A DNA stretch of 64,000 nucleotides, taken from Oegoconia quadripuncta (taxonomy: Eukaryota; Arthropoda; Insecta; Lepidoptera; Autostichidae). Positions 30,640 through 42,702 of this stretch are shown one piece after another; within the stretch, counting starts at the first letter, position 1; every line of letters starts with the position of its first letter. The stretch is from NCBI GenBank assembly GCA_949316235.1, contig OX438748.1:1119001-1183000 (forward strand), read 5' to 3'. Position numbers and translations under genes: made by a program. The notes beneath the pieces were generated by a model that searched no databases, was not told where the DNA came from, and worked only from the letters and a program-made list of their open reading frames with translations.

Positions 30640-30785
30640 TGTAGTGCTGTGTAGTTTCGGCACTCAAATAACCAACCACCGTTCCCGTGGGGTGTCGTAA
30701 AAGACGACTAAGGGTATTTCCACCAAAAACATATAGATTTGCACGTTCCAACGGCGACAGGCTCACCCCCTGTCACGTGTGACTT
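30640..30785 (+). repeat. Interspersed repeat with GTGTCGTAAAAGACGACTAA
   Basis: A motif TTTCGGCACTCAAATAACC, then CCCGTGGGGTGTCG, then ACGACTAAGGG. Its complement recurs, diverged, near 38350-38395, 45485-45545 and 54640-54725. I take it as LINE-derived of unknown family. Confidence 0.5.
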
Positions 30786-31020
30786 TCTGTATATTTCATA
30801 AAGTGAACCGTGGTTGTTCTTTCAATCATTTCATCAATTAAAGTCTTAATGTTTGGGACAACTAAACATTATTTTTTGGGGCATCTATGACCACCCCATT
30901 TGGGATAAAGATTTATGACCTTATGTAAGAAATGATAATAGGCAAATAAAACAAGGCATTGTCTACCATTTTTGAGTAGACTTGGAGGTTATGTGTCTTC
31001 ACACATAATTCATAACTATA

Positions 31021-31145
31021 ACACACACACACACACAAAGAAAAATTCTTTATTGTACACAATATGTACAGAGAAATAATTTGCCTACAGATATACAAAG
31101 GCTGTCTCATCGCTTGCAGCGATCTCTTCCAGACACCCGTGGCAG
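31021..31145 (-). mobile_element. LINE-D 3' terminus with CA microsatellite
   Basis: ACACAC run, TTCTTTATTGTACACAATAT, then the perfect hairpin ATCGCT-TGC-AGCGAT at 31109-31123 and CTCTTCCAGACA. Confidence 0.7.
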
Positions 31146-31680
31146 AGGCGTTTGAAAGGTACACGTCACGTAGCGTAAAGCAAAACTACAAACGAAAAAT
31201 GTAGTACATCATAATGTCAATACTATTATCATCATCATATCAGCCACTGGACGTCCACTGTTGAACATAGGTTTTTGGACTCATTTTCGTAAAAAAAACC
31301 GTCCGTCTACTAAAGCTCCCCGAGGAGAAATTTTTCATATTATTGCTTGGTGGGTAGTCTGGAAATAAATTAACGTTCTTATGCTGCCGACGGTACGTGC
31401 CTATTGAAAGCAGGCCGATACGACACGTATGCGATGATTTACAGTTTCATTTGCATACAGATTTTTTGTCAGACCGTACTTTATGTAACTCGATGCGTTT
31501 CGTTGCGAGAGTGTGAAAAATTCTCGCGTTTTTAACCCCATACACAAAAAAGGGGTGTTATAAGTTTGAAGAATATGTCCATCTATGTATTAGTGTGTCT
31601 ATATATCTATCTGTGGCATTACAGTAAGGAACCAAGTGATTTTCATTTTAATATTACATGAAATACTAATAAAGATGGAC
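31145..31680. other. Unassigned; contains an AACCCC…GGGGTGTTATAAGTTTG motif
   Basis: The stem AACCCCATACAC / AAAGGGGTGTT near 31535-31560 resembles a common insect interspersed repeat. Nothing else was recognised. Confidence 0.35.
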
Positions 31681-31862
31681 CCCATATTCGCATGCCAAGC
31701 TATTTCATAATCAATAATGAAATAAATTCTTCCATCTGTAATGTAAACCCCTTTTTTAAAAAGAGCAACCGTTATACTTTCTTGCTTGTTCTTCTCAAGG
31801 GAATACCATAAGTATACCCTGTGTTTCACCAAAATAAAGTAGTTTTTGACTTCGACTATAAT
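31680..31862 (+). mobile_element. LINE-A tail
   Basis: AAAAGAGCAACCGTTATAC, TTGCTTGTTCTTCTCAAGGG and TACCCTGTGTTTCACC are in LINE-A 3' UTR order. Confidence 0.65.
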
Positions 31863-32325
31863 TGCCTTTCTCGGTCGAAGGTTGTCGACCTCACAATTCC
31901 TTTTTCGCGTGGGCCTTAAAACGCTAGCCGTTTTGCATAAAGCCCTAAATACCCGCAAGAAGCAAATTTCATTATTAAAATTCCCAACTTTTAAGGGCGC
32001 CCCCTTTCCAAACCCTGTTAACCTCTCCATCGAAGGTCATTTATTAAGCTGACCCAACCAGTGATGGAAGCCGCTTCATGTGATTTCAGAAAATATACTG
32101 GGTGATTTTTCTAGTTACAAAATAATCACCTAATCAAAAAATTAAAAAAACCCGACTGTGTAACATGGAAATGAATAATTTGTTGTTGCACTTGTAGCAC
32201 AAGACCTCCCTTCAGGCCTGGTTTCAGGATTGTAAGATATTGGTTTTGATGATCTGTCAATGAGCGGGAGTCACTCTTAGGTGGTTGAGGTCACACACGT
32301 ACTCTTTTCTTCTTCAAAACCTTTT

Positions 32326-32495
32326 TTTTTATGCACAACGGGTTGGTGCTTGACCTCAATCACACCTGATGTTAAGTGAAGATGAGGTTGATGAGGAAGT
32401 TCGAACACTATTAACATCGCTGCTTGGCGGCAGATTTAGATGAGATTGTGGTAGCTAGCCAGGCGGACATTTAAAATGCCCTACCACCAACTTTT
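32326..32495 (-). mobile_element. SINE-1 with internal deletion
   Basis: The tail ATGCACAACGGGTTGG and CCTCAATCACACCTGATG are present, then a jump to CTGCTTGGCGGCAGATTTAG and the CTAGCCAGGCGGACATTTA body. The head is missing. Confidence 0.75.
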
Positions 32496-32674
32496 ATTTT
32501 TTCTTTTTTATTTTAGAATTAGCCAATACTAATTTGCCAATCCCATTATATCTATCTAATCTAAATTATTGGATAATTATCGAGAAAAGAGAGAATTATT
32601 CATGAAAAGGATTCACTACACGATACAAGTATAAAGTTGCATCAGAAGTAGAAAAACATAGTATGCTTTGAATA

Positions 32675-32748
32675 TTTATTTTTTATTCACAACGGGTTTT
32701 TATCCTCAATCACACCTGATGTTAAGTGAAGATGAGGCCGAAGGAAAC
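32675..32748 (-). mobile_element. SINE-1 tail fragment
   Basis: TATTCACAACGGGTTTTTAT and CTCAATCACACCTGATG. Confidence 0.65.
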
Positions 32749-32749
32749 C

Positions 32750-33300
32750 TACCTACCTACCTCGAGTTTGTTTGTCGAAATCTTCTCATAAACATCTATC
32801 TCTCTCTCAACACACTCTCAATTAATGTATTTTGTACAATAAAGCGTTTACAAACAAACACTATTCTTGCCACACTCCATCAGTAAGTGTTGCATAAAAA
32901 AAATGTATTTCTCTTATAATTATGCCAAATTTAAAAATAGATAAAAAAAAACACCCGGTATAAGCTTGAAAGTAAAATGTAAAGTTAAACATTCGCAAAG
33001 TATATTGGATTAAAATATACGGGTCTAATTAGGTTTCGTTTAAATGCTTTAAGTAGCGTTTCGGAGTTATCTTCCAACTTAAAGAGAGAGTTAAGCAATA
33101 GTGTGGTGCAGGACAGAATTTCGGGTTCTTCGGCTTCAAGTCGAATCTAGCTGTAACTATTAAATTGAAAATTAAAAACCCCGAGAGACAAATAAACGAT
33201 TCCACTGTGTTTAATTATAGAATGGGCTTAACTGATTTTCATCAAACTTTCGTGCTTTAATTTGTTAAATATCAATTCAAATCTATTGTAAATAATAATA
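32750..33300. other. No recognised feature
   Basis: AT-rich sequence without a supported gene. Confidence 0.4.
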
Positions 33301-33301
33301 A

Positions 33302-33612
33302 ACCGCCTCCGTGGCTCAATGTAAACAACATTGGGTTTACGATCGGAGGTCGCGGGTTCGATGTTTAAGTACTCGGTTTGGTTGGTGGTAGGGCATTTTA
33401 AATGTCCGCCTGGCTATCTACCACCACCTTATCTAAATCTGCCGCCAAGCAGCAATGTTAATAGCATTGTTGTGTTCCGGTTGTCAGAGATAAGATAGCC
33501 AGACCCCCAAATATGTTGGGGTTTCCGGGTCAGTACGCTTCCACCTTCGACCTCATCTTCACTTAACATCAGGTGTGATTGAGGTCAAGTACCAACCCGT
33601 TGTACATAAAAT
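33302..33612 (+). mobile_element. SINE-1, full length
   Basis: The head GCCTCCGTGGCTCAATG (A-box region) is followed by GGTCGCGGGTTCGAT (B-box region) with a short deletion after it, the GCCTGGCTA body and an AACATCAGGTGTGATTG tail. Confidence 0.85.
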
Positions 33613-33804
33613 AATTGGGTTACCTGCATTTATTTGTCAGTCAGTATATCCTAACTACTGTCGCTTTGGGAAGGGAAAGGTGTTCATCTGGTGATCCCAC
33701 AGGATCCATGCGCTGTTGTTTCTTTAATAGTTTTAGGAGCTGGGTAGCAGTACTTCATGATCGGAGTTTGTTTCAAGTAGGCACTAATCTAATCTATTTA
33801 TAAA

Positions 33805-34405
33805 TGCGAAAATGTGGATGTTTGTCTGTTTATTTGTTGCACAATCAAGGCGAAACGGATGAACGGATTTGGATTGGAACGGAACATATTTCTGCATTCC
33901 CAAAAAATTGTGATAAGCTTATCTTAAATTTGAGATATAAGGACAAATTAGCCACCCCTATATTCAGTCTGAGTAAAGTTAATACATCATTTATGGGACA
34001 CTGCATACGCTTTTATAACCTCAAACCTGAGAATATCATTAATCTAAATGAAAAACGATTTAAAAAGCATGTCAAAACAACATTAACAAAAAAAGGTTAT
34101 TACAAAATTAGTGACTACCTGAATGACAAAAACGCTTGGTATACTTCGCCCAGCTCCCAAATTTTATAAAATTGTATTAGTTGTATACTTTTATATATAT
34201 AAAAAAAAAGAAAAGAAAAGAAAACGATCCTGTGGGTTTCTTGCGCCGCTTCTTTTCCCACAGATGATTTCCCTTTCCGAAGCGGTGATAGCTTGGACAT
34301 ACTGACTGACCGAAAAATGCTTAGCCCTATTTTTATTTCCAATAGATTTAAATTGACATTCAACAAATGATGTCATGTATCTTACGTTGAAATAAATGCT
34401 TGAAA
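33805..34405 (+). pseudogene. LINE-A RT C-terminus and 3' UTR
   Basis: 33880-34140 encodes SLSKVNTSFMGHCIRFYN and then KKGYYKISDYLNDKNAWY, the LINE-A ORF end. The first ~75 bases of the open frame belong to a different repeat (AAAATGTGGATGTTTGTCTG). A 3' UTR with GAAATAAATGCTTGAA follows. Confidence 0.7.
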
Positions 34406-34424
34406 TTTGGATGACATTTGATAG

Positions 34425-34620
34425 GTAGGGTATATTCTACCAAATTTCATCTAAATCCGTTTATATGTTTCGACGTGAATCAGAAACAAACAAACAAACA
34501 CAAAGTTTGGATGTTTGTTCATTTGTTGACATTTGGCATATAGGTAGAATATATACTGGATTAAGACATACGACATTTTTTATCTCGATAAAGAGAGTAG
34601 TTCCCGCGGGATAAACATGT
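34425..34620 (+). repeat. Fragment of the CCCGCGGGATAAA repeat
   Basis: TAGGTAGAATATATACTGG and GTTCCCGCGGGATAAAC match parts of the palindromic repeat at 44247-44592. Confidence 0.5.
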
Positions 34621-34640
34621 ATTTAATAAATAAAATAAAT

Positions 34641-34830
34641 GCTGACCCATTGGTGTAGTGGATGGGTGACCCTGTCTTCGAAACTTATAGTTTAGGGTTC
34701 GAATCTTGCTAAGGGTAAATGTTTGTATGATGAATACGAAACATTTGCTCCCAAATTATGAGCTTTTATATAAATATGTATGCATGTTTATCCGTTATTT
34801 AGTAATTAGTTTGGGACTATAGAAAAATAT
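34641..34830 (+). mobile_element. SINE-2 copy
   Basis: A box TGGTGTAGTGG at 34651-34661 and B box GGTTCGAATCT at 34696-34706. The body includes TTATCCGTTATTTAG. Confidence 0.75.
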
Positions 34831-35144
34831 ATTGGAGTGATATATTTTTCGAAGTAATATTCAGATTTTCGGCTTAAAACATATTTGGTACATCTCTACT
34901 CCAGAGATAAAGCAAACAGTCTGAGGTAAATTCCAGATAAAACGAGGCACATTAAAAAGGGTAGTTTGTATTCGAGGCAGAATTGGCCTGGACAACAACT
35001 GAATTATTTTTACTCGACTGCAGAAGTGGTATTGGGAATTTTCAATCGATGGATATCCCTTTTATTTTCATAAGTCACACTTGAAATATGCCACTATATA
35101 AGAGTTACCAGCCGTTCAGAATTTATGATAATAGATAACTTTAT

Positions 35145-35312
35145 AATGCCCTACGATATTGTGAGATGAATACGATAATTTATTCCCGAGTTATGAATGT
35201 TTATAATAAAAATCTAGGTATGTATGGTTATCCGTTATCATCCATTATTTGCTTTGCTTAATTTGCGACTAGATGATTGATGTAACTGTCCCAAATATTT
35301 ATTACTAGCTTT
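35145..35312 (+). mobile_element. SINE-2 body fragment
   Basis: TTCCCGAGTTATGAATGTTT, TTATCCGTTATCATCC and CGACTAGATGATTGATG without the tRNA head. Confidence 0.6.
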
Positions 35313-35314
35313 CC

Positions 35315-35675
35315 GCCCGCGGCTTCGTCTGCGTGGAATAGCTATATCGCGGATATGTTTAATACAATACAATACAAATACTCTTTATTGTGAAAAATAA
35401 TTTACAATAATTTTTGATGATAACAATAGAACACAATTAGACGGTCTTATCACTAAAAGCGATCTCTTCCAGACAACCCACTTTAATTTGCTTACCCCCC
35501 CGGGCACGTGAATAACTTTATCGGGATAAAAAGTATCCTATGTTATTTCAGTGTATGTTCTACCTATATATCAAATTTTATCCAAATCGGTTCAGCCGTT
35601 TCGCCGTTATTGAGCAACAAACAAACAAATAAACAAACATCCAAATTTTCGCATTTATAATATTAGTTAGATTTT
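35315..35675 (-). repeat. GCTTTCCGCCCGCGGCTTC repeat with inserted LINE-D tail
   Basis: The repeat starts at 35315 and resumes near 35496. It ends AATTTTCGCATTTATAATAT. Between them 35370-35485 is a LINE-D 3' end with the hairpin ATCACT-AAA-AGCGAT at 35449-35463. Confidence 0.6.
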
Positions 35676-35818
35676 TTCATTTTAAATGTTTGATGAAAAT
35701 TGGATTGATGATAGTCATAGTCATTTTATTTTCTTATAGTTAAAGATTAAACTAGACGATAAAAAAGTATCATCTAATTCCAAACTAAGCAAAGCTTGTA
35801 TGGATACTAAATAGCTGA

Positions 35819-36151
35819 TTTTTTTTATGCACGACGGGTTCGTACTTGTCCTCAATCACACCTGATGTTAATTGAAGATGAGGTTGAAAGTGGAAGCGTA
35901 CTGACCCGGAAACCCCAACACATTTGGGGGATTGGCTATCTTATCTCTGACAACCGGAACACAACAATGCTATTAACATTGCTGCTTGGCGGCAGATTTA
36001 GATAAGATGGTGGTAGCTAGCCAGGCGGACATTTAAAATACTCTACCACCAACCAAACCGTGTACTTAAACCTGTAACCCGCTGGGAATCGAACCCGCGA
36101 CCTCCGAATCATAAACCCAATGTTATTTACATTGAACCACGGAGGCGGTTA
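35819..36151 (-). mobile_element. SINE-1, full length
   Basis: It runs from the tail TTATGCACGACGGG to the head complement CCACGGAGGCGG, with the B-box complement GGAATCGAACCC. Confidence 0.88.
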
Positions 36152-36465
36152 AACGAATTACTGCTAACCTCTCTAGTGCAGCGTAGAGAACGTGGTGATC
36201 TGATTGAGACCTATAAAATCCTTCATGGTCACTACAAGTGCCAAGCTTGAGTAACATAATAATATTTGTGAGGATCAAAAATGAGGGACTAAGAGGACAC
36301 TCTATGAAGCAATCACTCTCACCAAGTGCAAGCAGTCCTAAACATCACTTCCAATCAAACCAAGCAGTGAAAGTGTGGAACAAATTACCACAGTCAGTGA
36401 TCAGTGCACCCTCGGCGAACTCTTTCAAAAACTGGGAAAATATTTAAAAAATTATTAGACCAAAC
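36152..36465 (+). pseudogene. LINE-F RT C-terminus (CR1/L2-like)
   Basis: RRERGDLIETYKILHGHYK in one frame is followed, after a frameshift, by NQAVKVWNKLPQSVISAPSA and NSFKNW. Both are typical of the end of CR1/L2-like RT ORFs. The copy is short and broken. Confidence 0.65.
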
Positions 36466-36486
36466 ATAAGTACCAACAACATCGGA

Positions 36487-36772
36487 CAACCAGGCGCGAG
36501 GGGGGTTTCCATCCATATGTTGTCAACATACCGAACATCCGCACTAAGCGCTTTGCTTCATCATTTATAATGCGGACTGCTAAGGTATGGAACTCATTGC
36601 CCGCGTCGGTTTTTCCTGACACTTACAACCTTGGGATCTTCAAGTCTAGAGTGAATAGGCATTTACTGGGTGCGCGTGATACATCTTCGGCTACATCGTC
36701 ACTTTCCATCAGGTGAGATTGTAGCCAAACGCGAAACTAGTTTTTAATAAAAAAATAAAAATAAAAAAAAGT
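36487..36772 (+). pseudogene. LINE-B RT C-terminus and tail
   Basis: HPYVVNIPNIRTKRFASSFI-type sequence, an NSLPASVFPDTYNLGIFKSR segment and the GATTGTAGCCAAACGCGAAA tail ending in an A-rich tract. Confidence 0.78.
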
Positions 36773-36777
36773 ACAGT

Positions 36778-37390
36778 GATATACACGCATCAGTGACTCT
36801 CTAAGAGATCTGTTTAAAGAAATAAGTATTTTAAATGTTGCATCCCAATATATATATATGACAGTATAATGTATGTACGCAAAAATATATGCCAATTTCG
36901 TAAACATTCCGATAATCATAATTTGAATACTAGAAACAAAAATAAAATTGAAATTCCACAATTTAGACTTAGCAAGGTTAGCATATCCTTTGTGGGACAC
37001 AGCATACGCTTTTACAATAAAATACCAGAACATGTATTGAGTTTAACAGAGCACAAATTTAAACGCCACGTTAAAGACACTCTGTGTAAGAGGGGTTATT
37101 ACAGAATAGATGATTATTTAGGCGATAAGGAGGTCTGGTGTTAGCTGGACTTTATGTTAATTGCTTTTGTTTTGTAATATGTAATTTAAAATGTATCTAA
37201 TATTATTGTAAAAATGGAAACCGATTGAAAAGATGTGTGGTTGAGGAGTTTCTTGTCGCTTCTTCTCCCTAACCATAATGTCTTGTGAAGCGATGTAGTT
37301 TAAAAAAAAATAACATGTTGACTTTCAATAAGTGATATTTTTGTATCCTACATTGAATAAAATATTTTTGATTTTGATTTTGATTCAGCT
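36778..37390 (+). pseudogene. LINE-A subtype 2 RT C-terminus and 3' UTR
   Basis: 36869-37144 encodes MYVRKNICQFRKHSDNHNLN, RLSKVSISFVGHSIRFYN and RGYYRIDDYLGDKEVW before a stop. The 3' UTR ends ATTTTTGATTTTGATTTTG. 5' truncated. Confidence 0.8.
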
Positions 37391-37825
37391 TAAAGATGCT
37401 AGTGTATTAGTAATAATAATTTGTTTCCACGGGGATGCCACCGCCCTTACAACCCTTTCAAATACAGTTACGCCCTTCTATTGTATACTCTTAAAACTGT
37501 CACTTCGTGTGGAACTTTGTAATTCTCCGCCTCGCCGGCTAAGTGTGAAGTTATTGGAACATATTTACAGAGAAACTTAGTTCACGTTATTTTATCAAAG
37601 GCAATGGAAAGGCACAGTGTAGTTGTAAATGCGCAGTAACCCGACTGTTTTTTATCAAACTTTAAATTTTATAGACTCTTATATGAAGATATACGGGAAA
37701 TTATAGGTATTAGGATACAATGGGATTGGCTTTGTCACTCTGTGTACAAAAATTATGAAATTAAATAAGGCTCCATAAAAAAAATTGTAGTCTACTAACT
37801 ATAAAATATAACTATAACTTTATAC
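37391..37825. other. No recognised feature
   Basis: No supported gene or matched repeat. Confidence 0.4.
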
Positions 37826-38162
37826 GCCTCCGTGGCTCAATGTAAACAACATTGGGTGTACGATTCGAAGGGTGGGTGGGTCGCGGGTTCGATCCCCAGT
37901 GGGGTCCATGTTTAAGTACTCGGTTTGGTTGGTGGTAGGGTATTTTAAATGTCCACCTGGCTAGCTACCACCATCTTATCTAAATCTGCCGCCAAACAGC
38001 AATGTTAATAGCATTGTTGTGTTCCGATTGTCAAAGATAAGATAGCCAGTCCCACAAATGTATTGGGGTTTCCGGGTCAGTTCGCTTCCACCTTCGACCT
38101 CATCTTAACTTAACATCAGGTGTGATTGAGGTCAAGTACCAACCCGTTGTGCATAAAAAAAA
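37826..38162 (+). mobile_element. SINE-1, full length
   Basis: It runs from the head CGCCTCCGTGGCTCAATG to the poly(A) after CCGTTGTGCATAAAA. A short GGGTGGGTGG expansion precedes the B box. Confidence 0.88.
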
Positions 38163-38399
38163 ATCTAGCAAATATAAACTTTTTCACTAATTAGGCTATT
38201 ATTATAATTGGCTTAAAAAAGTTCATATTTATTTATTTCCTTTAGATACATTAACAGTAGTACATATATAATAGTTCAATGTTACATGGTTTTAAGTACA
38301 AGTTCTTATATGTATAGATTCACATCGTATAGATATTTTATTGGTGGAAAATCCCTTAGTCGCATGTTACGACACCCATGGGAAGAGACAGGTTGATTC

Positions 38400-39330
38400 C
38401 GAAATATGAAATGAAATGAAATGAAAATTAAATGAAAATCATTTATTCATGTAGGCAATACAATATGCACTTATGAACGTCATTTGTTTTGTAAAACTAC
38501 CACTAGCTCGGAACGCGACCACTACTGAGAAGAGCTAGCGAGAAACTCAGAGGGTTTGTCTCTTTTCAATAAATCATGTACAATCAAGAAAGGTTACAAC
38601 AATTTTATATATCGTGTAGAGGAGCCGTTTAATCCCATGGATTACTTTCATTAATATAGTCTGAAATTTTGTAATATCCCTTTTTACATAATTTTTGTTT
38701 TATACTAAGTTTAAATTTATTAAGCGGAAGATTCCGTATATCCATGGGAACCTTGTTGTAGAAGCGCACACATTGACCTCTGAATGACTTATTAACTTTA
38801 CTAAGTCTACTAAAAGGTACAGCTAATTGATTTTTGCTCCTTGTATTGACATTATGTCGGTCACAATGTTTCTCGAATGAATATATATTTCTCTTAACAT
38901 ATACAATATTTTCATATATATATTGTGACGAAAATGTTAAAATATTAATTTCTTTAAATATTTGTCTTAATGTATCTCTTGACCTTAATTTATAAATTGT
39001 ACGAATAGCTCGTTTCTGTAAGAGAAATATGCTATCTGTATCAGCAGCGTTTCCCCACAGCAAGATACCATATGACATCAAGCTGTGAAAGTAGCTGAAG
39101 TAGACTAAGCGCGCTGTTTCAATATCACAGATATTTCGAATTTTCTTAACAGCATATGCGGCAGAACTGAGTCTTTTCATTAGTTTTTTAATATGGGGTC
39201 CCCACTGTAACCGAGAATCTAAAGTCATACCAAGGAATACAGTTGTGTCCACAAGTTCCAACTCTTCATGTTTAATTCTTATTTTGGTGGCAATTTGGTG
39301 GAAATAACACAAAGTATTCAAACCCGCTCC
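38400..39330 (-). pseudogene. LINE-A RT C-terminal third, best preserved copy
   Basis: The minus-strand frame 39321-38629 is open for 230 codons: VFLGMTLDSRLQWGPHIKKL, YFHSLMSYGILLWGNAADTD, FSSQYIYENIVYVKRN and KGYYKISDYINESNPWD. This is the region after the RT palm of a Jockey-like ORF2. The 3' UTR and ATTTCATTTCATTTC tail reach 38400. Endonuclease and RT catalytic motifs lie outside the truncated copy. Confidence 0.85.
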
Positions 39331-39449
39331 TCATAACATGCAACATACAATCCAATACATACAATCAACCCTAACAATCACCGTTTTCTCAGACTTTGAA
39401 ATATTTTGGTCGACAGGAGGGGATTCATTAGGTACACATACAATTTGCA

Positions 39450-39660
39450 CGTTTTTTTTATGATTGACTGGATTCGCGTTTGACCACAATCTCGTCTGAT
39501 GGAAAGTGACGATGTGGTCGAAGATAAAGCATGCGATCCCAGTAAATGCCTATTCACTCTGCTCTTGAAGATCCCAAGGTTGTAGGATTCAGGAAAGACT
39601 GACGCCGGAAGGGAGTTCCATGCCTTGGCTGTTCGGATGATGAATTCATTTATACTTGAA
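39450..39660 (-). mobile_element. LINE-B 3' end
   Basis: The T run and TTATGATTGACTGGATTCG are the complement of the LINE-B terminus. The frame gives WNSLPASVFPESYNLGIFKS on the minus strand. Confidence 0.78.
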
Positions 39661-39899
39661 TAAATGTCTTCAATTATACTCTGTATATGAAGCAGACGGT
39701 ACCCCATTAACTTAAAAATAATTCGAGTATTTGTGTCAAGTTGTCTTACTGTCTGTTACATGATGTCACTACCGGATAAAGCTGAAGTTTGCAGTTAGCA
39801 ACTTTTACCGTGGCTCTTTAAAGCATTCCATTAGATATTAGACAAGTTTTTGTAAGGTGAAATTTTAGGAGATGGTTACAGGGGACCTAGTTTTTAGGT

Positions 39900-40325
39900 T
39901 GCAGGTCTCATAAGTTGCCTCCGCAAAGTCAGTAATTCATTCAAAGGGTTATGTATACGCCTTTCCTTCCTGTTGATACACAAAATTTTTCTTTCAATAA
40001 ATTTAAAGATACTATAAATCAGAAAGTTATTAAGAAAGCATATTATTATAAAATATCAGATTATTTAGATGATAAACATTCATGTACATTACCGGCCCGT
40101 TCGCATAACCAGGCTATTTCACAATTAATAATGAAATATTATTGTGTGTTGTAATATAAAAACCTTTTTTTTTAAAGAGCAACCTCTCGAGTTTCACGCT
40201 TGTTCTTCTCAGGGGAAAATTGCCTTTTGAACAAGCTGTAGCTTTAAAAATGTAAAATCTGACTATTTTGCGTCAATGTACCCTGTGTACCTACAAAATA
40301 AAGCATTTGTGATTTGATTTGATAA
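39900..40325 (+). mobile_element. LINE-A 3' end
   Basis: It contains KISDYLDDKHS coding sequence near 40045-40085 with indels, the AAAGAGCAACCTCTCGAG 3' UTR and a TTTGTGATTTGATTTGAT tail. Confidence 0.75.
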
Positions 40326-40837
40326 CCACTACACTAAACAGGTCGTCAAATAAAAGTAAAATAAAACAATCGTGAAGAAAACATGTTCTAGTCTGTTGCC
40401 GTGCTTTTGTATTCAATTTTATAAATAGCTCCTTTCTTTAATGTGCATAAATGTCATGTATCTTTGTTGAAATAAAATAAATATACTTTAGAATGGTAAA
40501 GGACTTTCTTGGTTGACTTTATAATCATAATCATAAGTACCACTATACGCCAGAGTAGCCGTCACAGAAGCATCCCTGGGTCTTTACTTGGGTCCCATAA
40601 AACGGAGCGCTTAGCATAGTTGCTTTGAGGGAAAGTTATACGACTTTAACTTGCGTCTGCATCGGGTGAGTAATGTTTCTATAAGTACAAGTACATAAAA
40701 TCGGTCTGAGGTTGCCTCTGTGCACATATTTGATAAAACATTTGAATTTCCCTTTTGTTTTTTTTTAACTCCCGACGAAAAACGTTGTATGTGTGTCTGT
40801 CCAGTATTTGTTAGGACGTGTATCAGTAATAGTTTTT

Positions 40838-40950
40838 TTTTCTTATCCACAACGGGTTAGCACTTGTCGTCAATCACATCTGATGTTAAGTGAAGATGAG
40901 GCCGAAGGTGGTAGCGTACTGACACGGAAACCCCATCTTATTTGGGGGGC
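40838..40950 (-). mobile_element. SINE-1 tail fragment
   Basis: ATCCACAACGGGTTAGC, then TCAATCACATCTGATG and CGGAAACCCCATCTTATTT. Confidence 0.7.
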
Positions 40951-41264
40951 TCGTTATAGTATATATCTATAGCTAATATATCATTGTTTAAACGTTACAC
41001 ATTCCCTCAACAACATACATAATATATTATACTCTCTAGTTACTATTTCACTACCTTAACACCGCAACTTGGCACGGAACTGCTCAACCAATCAAAGCTT
41101 AATAGAGGTAAATTTAGAGTAATAAGTTCTTGTTTTACTGTTATCTGATTTTAAAGGTTTTTGCATGATGTGTTCACCTATAAAAGGTTGTACATTTAAA
41201 TTTAATACCAACTACATTAATTGTTAAATGGACTATGTACTAGTGTAACAACTGTTGGTGATCC

Positions 41265-41265
<1 letters not shown>

Positions 41266-41303
<38 letters not shown>

Positions 41304-41304
41304 A
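41266..41304. repeat. AAAT microsatellite
   Basis: About ten uninterrupted AAAT units abut the broken end of a SINE-1. Confidence 0.92.
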
Positions 41305-41511
41305 TCTCTGACAACCGGAACACAACAATGCTATTAACATTGCTGTTTGGCGGCAGATTTAGATAAGATGGTGTTAGCTAGCCAGGCGGACCTTTAATAT
41401 GCCCTACCACCAACCAAACCGAGTACTAAATATGTACCCCTCCGGGGATCGAACCCGCGACCTCCGAAACGGAAACCCAATGTTGTTTACATTGAGCCAC
41501 GGAGGCGGTTA
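41305..41511 (-). mobile_element. SINE-1 head half
   Basis: It runs from CTCTGACAACCGGAACAC to the head complement CCACGGAGGCGG. The tail half is missing at the microsatellite. Confidence 0.8.
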
Positions 41512-41636
41512 ATGTCTTTTATTCAAAGAATATGGAATGTCTTTATAACAATTATAAATAGGTATTTGTGATTTAGCTAGTTAATAGTCTATTGTATTCT
41601 TAAGTATATTGAAACTTTTTACCTGTGTTCATACTG

Positions 41637-41692
41637 TTTTTTTTTTTTTTTTTTTTTTTTTTATATGAGAGAGCGGCAAACGAGCATACTGT
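41637..41692 (-). mobile_element. LINE-C or SINE-4 extreme 3' end
   Basis: A ~24-base T run is followed by TATATGAGAGAGCGGC and AAACGAGCAT, the last bases of the LINE-C/SINE-4 tail. Confidence 0.65.
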
Positions 41693-42097
41693 GTTCACAT
41701 CCAGTAGGATATATTCAGTTAATTATGTCTTAATGTTGGGTGAGACTTAAATTATTTTGAATTGCATCCAGTTTTGTGAATCGTTTAAAAAAAGAAAACC
41801 TGACAGCATTTTCTCAATTTCATAGCAATATTATGAAATATTGAAGGACAGGAAAAGGCTTAAATACATATATTTCTTAATACTTTCCGTATTTTCGGTA
41901 ACAAAGCCCAATCGATTGGCCAACGTATGATGGACGACATAAGTCATCTGCCAGTTGATTGATGCCCTCACATTGTGGCCCAACTATAACAAAGGTATTG
42001 GGCATTATTTTTATCGTTCTGATCCAAAACATGAATCCCTTGGATTCACCCCGGTATATCCGTCTGTTGTTTATTTCAGAAATACAATGAATTTAAC

Positions 42098-42168
42098 CAC
42101 CTCGGTGGTCCAATGTAAACAACATATGGTTTACTAATCGGAGGTCGCGGGTTCGATCCCCAGCGTGG
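42098..42168 (+). mobile_element. SINE-1 head fragment
   Basis: ACCTCGGTGGTCCAATG to the B box GGTTCGATCCCC, cut at AGCGTGG. Confidence 0.7.
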
Positions 42169-42197
42169 TATATAGCAAAAGGCTATTATTATTATTA

Positions 42198-42418
42198 GAC
42201 AACCTGTTTGGTGTAGTGGTTAGGAACTCTAACCACTATATACCAAAAGGTTGCGGGTTCGAATCCCGCTAGGGGCAAATGTTTGTGTGATGAACGGACA
42301 TCTGTACCCGAGTTATGGATGTTTTCATTTATAATAAGCATTTATCAACCATCTGGTATCCAGGCCTATAATTGCTTAAAGTGGAACTAGATGGCGCTGT
42401 GTGTATAATAATAATAAT
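42198..42418 (+). mobile_element. SINE-2, full length
   Basis: A box TGGTGTAGTGG at 42210-42220, B box GGTTCGAATCC near 42258, body ending TAGATGGCGCTGTGTG and an ATA repeat. The anticodon arm holds a small duplication (AACTCTAACCACTATA). Confidence 0.82.
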
Positions 42419-42424
42419 GTAATA

Positions 42425-42556
42425 AATAATAATAAACCGTTCTCAAGATTGAGATGACCTTAAGTTGACGCTTGAGAACCCATTCCATATTAAAACAGTA
42501 TCAAAAGTATCGAGACGGAGACGGTATCTCAATCTCAAGATAGATTTATTAATACA
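42425..42556. mobile_element. MITE-2, uninterrupted short copy
   Basis: It begins AATAAACCGTTCTCAAGATT and ends TTTATTAATACAGGCCTTAG, inverted relatives. The centre ATTAAAACAGTATC matches the split copy at 7931-8750. Confidence 0.65.
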
Positions 42557-42702
42557 GGCCTTAGTCTACTGTTCAGCGAGGCAACGCGGCCATGTTGGGG
42601 TCTATATATGCCCCAAACGGAAGGTCTGAGTGACGTTTTCATCCTTTACCTTAGCTTTATAGTTTTAATTTAGTACCAGGTATTTTTAAAAACTAAAATA
42701 TA